Of a stretch of DNA of 64,000 nt, positions 55,101 to 64,000 are shown piece after piece. The translations under genes and the position numbers were made by a program. Numbering within the stretch: the first letter of the stretch is position 1; every line of letters starts with the position of its first letter. The notes under the pieces were generated by a model. It made no database searches, was not told the origin of the DNA, and was given only the letters and a program-made list of their open reading frames with translations. Source of the DNA: Anastatus disparis (taxonomy: Eukaryota > Arthropoda > Insecta > Hymenoptera > Eupelmidae); assembly GCA_017163975.1 (NCBI GenBank), contig JAFFSR010000240.1:1116001-1180000 (forward strand), read 5' to 3'.

Positions 55101-58100
55101 AAATAAATTTTACGCCTGTTTTATCGATTATATTATTTTTAAGTTAACTTTTTTTAACTGATCATTACTGCTTTTATTTTACTTGATTATTTGCAAATAT
55201 GATAAACTATCATCATTTCTTATCTTATTTTCAAATATTTTTTATCGTAGTAAAATTACTATATTCACTAAACATTTATATTACAACGATGATGACAGTA
55301 TCTCTCATTTTTATGTGTTATAAAAGAAGGTAAATTACATAAATAATTCATGAAAATAAAATATATACGAATGATCTTTCTTTTTTTATGTACTAACTTC
55401 TATGAAAGTAATTCTTTACTATTATAAGGTCTAGGAATTAAGCATAAGAGCTCAAAACTTCAAAAAGACGACTAAGCATCCAACAATTAACAGTAACTAT
55501 CAATACTGAAATTAAAACCTCCCTTACGTTTCTTTAACTCTTAATCTTCGATTCACATCGAATATAATATATATATAATATATATATATAATATATTGAA
55601 ATATTTTTAAATAAGAATGTTATAGAACTGTTATTTCAAATAGAATTAGATGGTTAGGAGGCGTCGATATATCTAAAAAAGAAAAAGAAACAATATTTAT
55701 ACATATATATACAAGTAGTAGTAACATAAGCTACACAGCCTTAAGCATACTGTAGTTCCTTTGAGCAACGGGTCTCTCTCTCTCTCTCTTTCTGTCTCTC
55801 GTTTGGTACATATATCGTTAAAATAAGAAAGAATAAGAAAGCCACTTCTCGTCTTGCAGCCCCGCGGCTCACCCACGCATATACATTCTCTGCTCGATCT
55901 TCTTTATTTTTTCTTCCTTCTTTCTTTTTATCTTTCTTTCTTTTTTTTTTTAATGTTGCACTGCCGACGCGCTTCTGCTATAATACATGCGTCTTCTTAC
56001 CTTTTCTTTTAAGTTTATCTGTCTACTTGTGCCGTCGAGAGAGCCCGGAGTCTACATACTTTTACTTTTTTTTTTGTTTTTAATTGGAAGATAATATTTT
56101 TGAGACGAATGAAGCGCGTATTGTAAATTGTCAGAGTCTTTTTTTCTTTGTTTTGTCAGAATCATTATTTTCTTTTTAGTCGATTTTTTAGTTTGGTACT
56201 ATATAGTTTTATTTTAGACATCATTTTAATTAATAAGAATAATATTCTTATGTTGATAATTTTTTAACATCAAAGTCATTCTTGCACCTGTTGACCTTAT
56301 CTTAATTTTTAATATAAAAAGTAGTTTTGCGCTGACGAAAAATAAATTTAATATAAAAGCAATTATTATTCATTTATTTAAAAAAAATATATTTTATCAA
56401 AGTATTTTTTTATTATCGCATCATAATTCATTCAAAGTAATACATAAATATCGTACATAAGTATTATATTTAAAAAAATTATAGATTTATTAAAAATGCA
56501 ATACTTTAATAAAAAGAATTAAGCAAAAGAAAAAGTAACTTAACATTTGCATCATATAAAAATGTGTTACGTACAGTAATAAAAAATACACAAACCCTTT
56601 AAAGTAACATTTTCCACGTTAATATCATTAAAAATCGCAGTAAGATAAAAAAAATATGTATAAAAAACAAAAACTCTAAGCGAGAAAGTAAAATAAAAAA
56701 AAGGGCAAGTAACGTATCCTTAGGGCTTAAACGTGCAACCAGAGAATCTCTCATTCTCTCTCTTATAGTTATAAGCATTAAAGCCCTCAAGTTATGAATG
56801 AGTTTCCAAGCTTTTGCCAAATTATGTACAATAAATCCGGATGTACATTACATCTGTAGTGTTTTACGATATAATTAAATACCTCAGACGCGTTTGCTAT
56901 TTAACCTTGACATTATTTATTATTTACTTTGAAAAAATGTAAATACGATTATCAGTTTGATAATGATGTTAATTATTTACAATCATTAGCCAATATTAAT
57001 TTAATGTTAATGAATCAATGACGAATTTTGTTTTTAAAATAATCTTAAGAATTTCGATGAATGTGTATTTAAAAATTTTTTTTCTTATTTTTAATAATAT
57101 CAGTAACATTACAATATTGCGCGCATTTATAATTCTCTTACTAAAATTATTTCTAAAAACTAAGTATTAATTACGAGTCATTCATCTATCCGAAGTTAAT
57201 TGTTTTATAAAAATGAGTGTATTGATAAATTTTTTTCATCATCATTTACCAAACTGTCATTGTACAATTAAATAATATTAATGAATAAACTTAACATAAT
57301 ATGATATAAATTCATTTTATAATTTATTTACAAACTAAAAAATATTTTATTTTATGCAAGTGAAGAAATTTGTTTTTCTTTTCCACAGTACACATTTAAA
57401 AATCGTCAATTCCGTCATACACATACACAAACATAAAGGACCTAAGAATGCAAATCAATCTCAATCTAAGAGTCTCTAAAAATAAAGATAAAGATAAAAC
57501 ATTACTTTCGCCATCTACGTACTTGACTCTTCTTGAGCATTTTCAATTTACTTCACCACGACTATCTCCTCTCCGTATACATATAAGCGTGCGTCAAATC
57601 GTTAAATAAAAAATGAGAGTAATACGAGATTACTGCGAGAGCAAGAAATAATATAACGAGATGTGAGTTGTAAATCGAACTGAATTGTTTGAAGGATAGA
57701 CTATGTACTTACATTATTCTCTTCGTCGTAAATTGAATTTCGATCTATATATATATGAACTAAATAATCTTTTTAAGCCAACAGCCAGTCAACGTCAGAA
57801 AATACTTTTCTCTCTTTCTTTCTCTTTTCTTCTCTATCTTCGGATGTTGCATATAATATAATAAAAAGAAAATAATCCTTTTTTTATTCGCTTTATCTTT
57901 GCCTGCTATCTTGTATAACACAGCCTCCAGGAAATCTTACGTCCGTCCGCAGATCGTCAACGTCTGTCCATTTGCAAATTTTATATATATTCATGGATGA
58001 AGATAGAGAGAGAGAAAAAAAGCACTAGCGGTTTTGTAGAAGCTATGACTATGTTATTTCATTAATCTTGATGCGTCCGGTACGGAGAGTGTAGAAATAG

Positions 58101-58170
58101 GATTTCTTTTTTTTTTAACTTTTAAATATTTTTTCTTTACAGTTAAATTACACTATTAAATAAAAATTTT

Positions 58171-58204
58171 ATAGATTATGCAAACAGTGGTTTACATAAT
58201 CTAT
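58171..58204. repeat. Hairpin downstream of the complete protease gene
   Basis: ATAGATTATG and CATAATCTAT (58195-58204) form a perfect 10-bp stem with a 14-base loop, about 310 bp past the stop codon. It may be chance in AT-rich DNA. Confidence 0.4.
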
Positions 58205-58494
58205 AATATTTATAAATTGTTTTTTTGCTGTATAATTCGGTTTGCAAAGATTGAAAAATTTTCCATATAATTACAGGATATAAAAATTGATTTGAAAATA
58301 AACACAGAAGAAAATTTACGCTATTCTTATTTTAACAGTATAAATATCAATAATATATTTAAACTATAAAAATTGAGTAATTATTTACAATAATCATTAT
58401 ATAATACAATTTATAACTTATGAGCTACATCACATAAAGATAAATATTTTTGGTTTCAGTACGAACTTTAAATAAATATTCGTTTAAAAAAATG

Positions 58495-58508
58495 TTTATT
58501 CTTTTATT
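58495..58508 (-). terminator. Candidate polyadenylation signals of the complete protease gene
   Basis: Two AATAAA hexamers on the minus strand (58503-58508 and 58495-58500) follow the TAA stop at 58511-58513 almost immediately. If used, the 3' UTR would be very short. AATAAA is frequent by chance here. Confidence 0.4.
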
Positions 58509-58510
58509 TC

Positions 58511-59814
58511 TTACTCTAAGCGCATGGTATCTTTAATCCAATCTATATATTCAGCTACTCTTGTATGAACATCGGGATAAAGAGGACTCGCACAATCAGG
58601 ATCCTTGTGTGACCATGAAATTATCGCAACAAGTATATCATTTCTGGCAACTACAGGACCACCAGAATCTCCCTTTAAAATTATACAAATATAAATGAAT
58701 AAATAAGAAAATAAAAATATATTGAAAGCAATTTATCAAAATTTAAAATACTTACGATGCAAACTCCTTTTCGTTTTGATGTAAGAATGTCTTGCGTACA
58801 GATTTGGGTTGGATAAATATCTTGTGTACCATTGTACAGGCGTTTACAGCTAGCTTTATCAATAACTGTAACTCTTACTTTTTGAAGAATTTTAGGAAGC
58901 GTTAATTCAGCCTAAAATTTTAATTATTATATTGTTTGACTTATTTATTACTATATTTTATATATTGTTGAACTATTTAAAGCACAAAAGTTATTATTAT
59001 TTAATTATCAGATTAAAATATTGATTTTCGTTCATTCTAATTACCAGAACAACACAATAAATAATTAATAAAACATTAAAAAAACAGATTTTATCGTATG
59101 TATTCTCTTACCCCTTTCATACTACCCCAACCTGATGCAGTAAGTTTTGTACGCTTTCGTATTACTAAATGCGGTCGGGGTAAAACAGCTGCAGAAATTG
59201 ATTCTTCAAATAGAAAAGGTTCCGAAACCTAACAAGGATTTTATATATAAAATTTCGAGTATTTTTAAATAAATTAAATAAATTCGAATTGATTCTACCT
59301 TTATTATACCAATATCATTCTCATGATTATGACGATCTTCGGCATTGAATTTTGGATGCGCTAACATCCAATTGACGTAATTTACATGTGTACGATCGTC
59401 GACATCTATGGTACCCGAAATTATTTGAATATCCTTTTTATCTTTTCTTCATTACCGTAAAGATATTAAAGCACGAAATTAATTTTGTACGCTTGTAATT
59501 CAACATTGTAATAAAAAAAATTTTTTTAAAACATACCCAGTAACACAATGTGCAGCAGAGAGCACAAAATAATTATGTATAATTACACCACCACAATAAT
59601 GTGAAAAATTCGTTTGAAGAGAAACCTAAACATAGTAAGATTGACCTTATAACTATTCAATAATTGATACAATAATAATGTTGATTAAACTAATTACTTG
59701 ATAAGGTATTTCTTCAGCTAGAGTATCTGATCCACCGACAATTCGTAGTACTTGTGCACTGATATTGCCAAATGTGAAAATTGAAAACAATATAAAACTA
59801 CAAATTATTAACAT
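58511..59814 (-). CDS. Secreted chymotrypsin-like S1A serine protease, complete, six exons
   Basis: Exons, in transcript order, are 59698-59814, 59537-59625, 59299-59446, 59112-59228, 58756-58911 and 58511-58672. All introns are GT-AG and 70-200 bp. The spliced product has 262 residues. A hydrophobic signal peptide (about 1-20) precedes a very short propeptide ending LR|IVGG at residue 24/25, so activation needs a trypsin-like cut. The triad is His65 (SAAHC), Asp113 (ENDIGIIK) and Ser212 (CIGDSGGP). Cysteine pairs expected from the family are 50-66, 179-195 and 208-236. In chymotrypsin numbering the S1 pocket is Gly189 (residue 206), Ser216 (230) and Asp226 (243). Gly189 argues against trypsin specificity; Gly189 with Asp226 recalls brachyurin-type proteases. 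The role is probably extracellular protein digestion, possibly in the gut (family inference). The start was chosen because it gives the signal peptide. Length is normal for the family. Fold and catalysis are near certain; substrate preference is not. Confidence 0.95.
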
Positions 59815-59864
59815 TTTCTCTTAAAAAACGTTGCTTTGAAAATTCTTACTGCGACAAAAATATA

Positions 59865-59891
59865 ACTGACTAAAAATCATATTACTTTATA
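59865..59891 (-). promoter_or_regulatory. Candidate core promoter of the complete protease gene
   Basis: On the minus strand a TATAAA (59886-59891) precedes an arthropod-type initiator TCAGT (59865-59869, A at 59867), which lies 53 bp upstream of the start codon. TATA to initiator is about 24 bp, somewhat shorter than the usual 28-31, so this is plausible but unproven in such AT-rich DNA. Confidence 0.4.
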
Positions 59892-60820
59892 ATTAATATA
59901 CTTATGCAGATAGTATAAAATTCAAAGATAAGATAATGGATCATAACAAATATTATGCTAATTCATAAACTGTCTGATTTAAAGCAATTTGAGGTAAGAA
60001 AAATTTTATATTAATTTAAACATTATCATTATTATGTTGATAAATGATAATTTTATCTCACAGAAACAAACAATAAACATTATTTTCTAAATAATTTCGC
60101 AAAATTTATCTCTTGAGCGCAAAGTAAATTCACATTTTTAAATTTACTAGTCACTCTAAATTTAATTTGAATATTAAACATTACATGACATTGAACGTAA
60201 CCTGACCTTGAAACTGTCATTGAAATTTCATTAAACGATGCATGTAAAAAACAATTATTTTACAAGATAAAATTTTCTCAAGTAAATAAATTAGTTTAAA
60301 AGATAATAAAAAATTAATTTTTTTTTAATTTAATCAGTCATTTAATTTCAAGAATCATTGTAATAGAATATAAATTTTAATTAACAAGTCATTAAATTTA
60401 TTTATATTATTTTATTATTTATACATTATATTAAATATTAATTTAGTCACAATAACATAAGTTTTTACGCGGACTTATTTACTTTGGATAATTTTAAATT
60501 CAATCTTTATACTCAAAAAATTTGTAAGTACATGGAGTAAAATTTTTTAAAGAAAACTACTATTTCTTATTTTAACCGAAGAACATTCTTGATTTTGTGT
60601 AAAAGAATCCCTATTTAAATGGTAAAAATTAATCTGTTTAATAAGAGAATTATCTATAATTTTATTTTTTTATTTTTCACCTTTTTTAAAATATTTTCTT
60701 ATATTTTTATTTTTACTTTCTTAATAACAAAGATTAGTTACTGAAAAAAAAAATTTCAATCATTTAATAAATTGTATAAAGAATCAACGTTAATACTAAC
60801 AACTAAAATTTACATATTTT
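59892..60820. other. Intergenic, upstream of the complete protease gene
   Basis: Very AT-rich with no islands, in contrast to the desert. Any tissue-control elements of the gene would be expected here; none is recognisable by eye. Confidence 0.5.
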
Positions 60821-61016
60821 TTATTTTATTTAACATCGCAGTATTTATGCTATCATTGCAATGTTAATTTACGACGGAGGTCGTCAGTGTGTTTGTGAAC
60901 TGCAGCACATGTAACGTATAGTGGTACTTGTCTCAATCGGCTGAGAGCAGGATTTGAACTCGGGACTTCGAGATTACGAATCCATCGCTCTACCGACTGA
61001 GCCATTGACGATCTCA
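60821..61016 (-). mobile_element. tRNA-derived SINE between the two protease genes
   Basis: Full-length minus-strand copy about 1 kb upstream of the complete protease gene and in its orientation. The A box (TGGCTCAGTCGGTAGAGCG) looks intact; the B box is GTTCAAATCCT. It lies in the intergenic space of the gene pair. Confidence 0.86.
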
Positions 61017-62673
61017 ACTTACTTGTTATAATTCATTATGAATTCAGCAATTTTTACTCTACAAACAATAATTTTTATACGAAATCCAACCTGTTCTATG
61101 GTCACAATAAAAATTTTTCTTATAACATTTTTTTCCGTATAATCCGTAAATTCATAAGACTTTATTCCCAATTGCACAATGAATTTAATTTTACTTTCTT
61201 ACTTTATTAAATTAAAAAAAGCGGGCTCAATTGAAAAAAAATTCTAATTGAAATTTTATAATTTTTGGAACATGTTGATTTTTAGCAAAATTTGATACCT
61301 TTTTAGGGGGAATAAAATACTTTATTACCGTTAAATTTTTAAAGTCAGTAATATTTTTCTTTCTACCCACCTTTTGAGTTAATAAAGTGGTCATTATTAT
61401 TTAGGTAGGAATAATAATAATAATATTTTGTATTAGTTTTTTAACGAGAAATAAAAGTTCTTATATACTTACAATAGAAACGTCACTAAAATTATAACTA
61501 TTATGTCATTTGTAACATTATCTACAACACTAATTATCTATAATTAAAGACTGCGAAATGAAAACTATGTGCTAAGTAATTTTGCTGCTCAACATTTAAT
61601 AGTTTCAAAATAGTTTATCAGTTGGAATTATTAATTATCTGAAATTATCGGTAACCGAGAACGAGTAAATAATTTAGTATATTTTGTTATAAAAACAAAG
61701 ATTCATGTTTGATTGTTAGATATAGAAAACAAGCTTATCGCGTATTAATTATCCGATACAATGTCATTTTTGTATAAAAATGTGATTTTTTAATTTTTGT
61801 AAAGGAACATTAAAAATAAGCAATATTCAAAAATTTGTTTTCTTAATATAATGTTTATTATTCCAGTAATATTTTCCTTAACGTCATAATGCTCACAAAT
61901 ATCAGTAAAAAGTTTTTGTTATTTTTTATTTCGCTTTATCAGAATCCACAAATATTTGATGTATATAGTCTTGAATATATAAAAATAATAAACATGAATT
62001 TTAATTCATCAACATCTTTAGCAAAACATACATTTTTAGTAAGCACAGCTTAAGTATTTTAAAATTTAAATATTCATAACAATAGTACCAAACAAAAATA
62101 CAATTTTTACACTATGGACGTAATTGTCATTAAATGATTAAATATAATTTTAAAAAAGTTTTTTTTTATTATTTCAGTCGTTATAAGTATAATAATTTAA
62201 TATAATACATTTCATGTGCTTTATTTACAAATACGCTGAAAATTGCCGTCACTAATTAGCTCTATCATGATAGTACAAACGTCAAAAGAATAATTGAAAA
62301 AATAGTACATAATATTAAATTAAAGAAAGAAACATCAATATAAAAAATCTCATCAGAACTAATTACAAATATTTAATCAGAAGAATAATCTCGTATACAT
62401 AAAATCTTGGGGTTATCTTGGAAATTTTTCACGCGTTTCTTAATTGATAAAGTATTGATTTTCAAGACAAGAACAGGCGATGCCAAAAGTAGCCTATTCG
62501 TTCATTCCAAAATTTCAGATTGTCTGTGTACATTCGAATTAAAAAGGAAATTTGTGGTTTTAAAAATTCATTCATTTTAAAATCATTACACGCTATGTCT
62601 AAAAGTAAACGTATACACTTTAACGGATATCTCCATTAAAAAAATCTTCATAATAGTAATTATGGTTTGATAT
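61017..62673. other. Intergenic between the protease genes
   Basis: AT-rich DNA holding only the truncated SINE at 62212. No decayed third protease copy was recognised. Confidence 0.55.
62212..62292 (+). mobile_element. 5'-truncated SINE fragment
   Basis: Only the 3' half is recognisable: CATGTGCTTTATTTACAAA, CGTCACTAATTAGC, ATCATGATAG and ACGTCAAA. The tRNA head is missing. It lies about 380 bp past the stop codon of the right-hand protease gene. Confidence 0.7.
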
Positions 62674-63680
62674 TCAAACTGCATTTTCAAGAATCCAGTC
62701 AACATATTCAGGTACTCTAGTATATACTCCAGGATATTTCGTACTTGCACAATACGGATCCTTTATAGACCAAGCTACAATACCAATAAGTTTTCCATCA
62801 ATCGTCAGTGGACCACCAGAGTCTCCCTAAAAAAATAGAATAATTAAAATTTAAAAAAAATTTCTTTCTAAATGATTATTATTTGAAACTCCATTTATTG
62901 ACTGTAAATTTTATAAATCATAAATATATAATTATTTACATTGCATTGTCCTCTTCTAATGTCTGGATTATTGGCACAAATGTTTGTGGGATGAACAAGT
63001 CTGCCTAGTTCCTTCATGACAGCAACGCAATAATTCTGATCGGCTATAAATATTTTAGCTTTTTGAAGTTGGTCTGGTATTTTATGACTTGGCTAAAATT
63101 AATTTATACTTTATCATTATTTTTAATTTTAATGTTGTTAAAATTTTAAATAAATAGTATAATCAAATGATATTTCTTCGAGTTGACCATCAAAGACTAC
63201 TTTCCAGTCACAAATTTTTAAGCATTATAAAATTAATTAGATGCTATCACAATAATTAAGAAAGGGACGTCACGCCCTATGATGACAGCACTTCCCTGTA
63301 ATTTTTATCTAGAATTTAATTTTAAATTTTATATAGAAATTGTCTCCGTGTACTTACACCACCAAGCCTTCCCCAACCGGAAACAATGGCAGAACTATTA
63401 GCAGAAATTTTGGCATGCAAATCTGGTAATGGTACTGGTTGTACCAATTCAGAAAATTCAAAGGGAGAATCAACCTAAAAATTGACCATTGCATTAAAAT
63501 AAATTATTTTTAAACTTAAAATAAACACAGTATATTCATACTTTTATCAAAGCAATATCATTTCGATGCCACAGTTGAGAGTAATTTGCGTGAGTGATAA
63601 TTTTTGAGGATTGGCGTTTTTGATGTGGCTTTTTATAAAATACTGTTCCTACGATGACGCTGATCGATGTAGGGTTCTGA
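62674..63680 (-). CDS. Chymotrypsin-like S1A serine protease, 5' part beyond the window
   Basis: Four exons are visible, in transcript order 63542-63680, 63358-63474, 62940-63092 and 62674-62826, with GT-AG introns of 67, 265 and 113 bp. They encode 186 residues ending in [11 protein letters not shown] and a TGA stop. Catalytic Asp is in RNDIALIK and catalytic Ser in CNGDSGGP. The signal peptide, IVGG start and catalytic His should lie in two exons right of base 64000; I see no AAHC-type exon in 63681-64000. Exon phases match the neighbouring gene exactly, and the exon encoding the SGWG region is 117 bp in both, so they are tandem duplicates. The S1 pocket reads Gly189 (RRGQCN), Ser216 (AWS) and Gly226 (YPGV), an ordinary chymotrypsin/elastase-like pocket without the acidic residue of the neighbour. 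The first codon is shared with the missing exon (one base here), as in the other gene. Confidence 0.92.
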
Positions 63681-64000
63681 CTATGAATTAAATTAGAAAA
63701 AAAAATATTTATAATTTATTTGTAAATATATATCATTTGATAGAATATTAAACATCATTTAGAACATTCTAAAAGATAAACTAATAATTTTAAAATATTT
63801 AACTAAATCTTTTTCTATTATATAGTTTTAAAAAATTTAATATAAATATGTTGTAGTCCAAAGAATTGGTTAAGAAAAGAACAAAGTTTTTGTTAATTTC
63901 CGAAAACACTTTTCGCATTATGAAAATTTAGTGGATTTTTCTAGTGCTTTCCGATTTCATAAAGTAAATTCATTATTTTTCTTTGACAAGCCGTTTTGTT
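63681..64000 (-). other. Probable intron of the right-hand protease gene
   Basis: By analogy with the complete gene, the next exon upstream should encode the CGG...AAHC segment. No such sequence lies in these 320 bases, so they are probably intron and the exon is beyond the window. Confidence 0.6.

Larger units (their letters stand above)
51346..58494. other. Gene-free stretch left of the protease cluster
   Basis: Contains the long (TA)n at 52064 and islands at 52490-53480, 54190-55030, 55500-56200 and 57380-58110, otherwise AT-rich. No further protease exon (GDSGG or AAHC type) was found here, so the visible cluster ends at 58511. Confidence 0.6.

Noticed and set aside
1..64000. CRISPR arrays, bacterial operons, riboswitches or phage genes
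   Set aside because: The window has spliced insect-type genes and eukaryotic retroposons; no regular spacer-repeat array was seen.

Overview
The window is eukaryotic nuclear DNA, very AT-rich, with microsatellites, tRNA-derived SINEs, foldback transposons and short spliceosomal introns of 67 to 265 bp. Short GT-AG introns, two secreted chymotrypsin-like proteases in tandem and islands of CT/GA/TA simple sequence fit an insect. A hymenopteran, possibly an ant, is my best guess, but this is inference from style and not a marker-based identification.

Only the right end holds genes I can support. From about 58.5 kb to the edge there are two S1A serine protease genes, both on the minus strand and in head-to-tail order. 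The left one (58511-59814) is complete: six exons, 262 residues, signal peptide, R|IVGG activation site and the full His/Asp/Ser triad. The right one (62674-63680) shows its last four exons; the exons carrying the signal peptide and catalytic His lie beyond base 64000. Matching exon lengths and phases show they are tandem duplicates, while their S1 pockets differ (Gly/Ser/Asp versus Gly/Ser/Gly at 189/216/226).

The other roughly 58 kb is a gene desert or the interior of very large introns. No conserved coding exon was recognised. It alternates between AT-rich stretches and moderately GC-richer islands packed with polypyrimidine/polypurine tracts and TA runs. Such islands give long open frames of low complexity that are not genes.

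Mobile DNA is the main readable content. One tRNA-derived SINE family of about 200 bp occurs at least nine times (about 4.4, 6.8, 11.3, 16.2, 26.9, 30.7, 51.2, 60.8 and 62.2 kb). Between 19.1 and 22.3 kb lies a nest: a 2.2-kb terminal-inverted-repeat element encloses a 381-bp TTAA-flanked foldback and an 823-bp CACTG-ended element, which itself contains a second tRNA-like sequence. A separate 673-bp palindrome follows. Between 26.4 and 27.8 kb is a second nest: a SINE is split by an 832-bp CACTG-ended element, which contains a 429-bp TTAA-flanked element, which carries a tandem duplication. The block around 50.9-51.3 kb is a related copy of this locus without those insertions, so the order of events can be read. 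None of the transposons shows a transposase frame, so all look non-autonomous.
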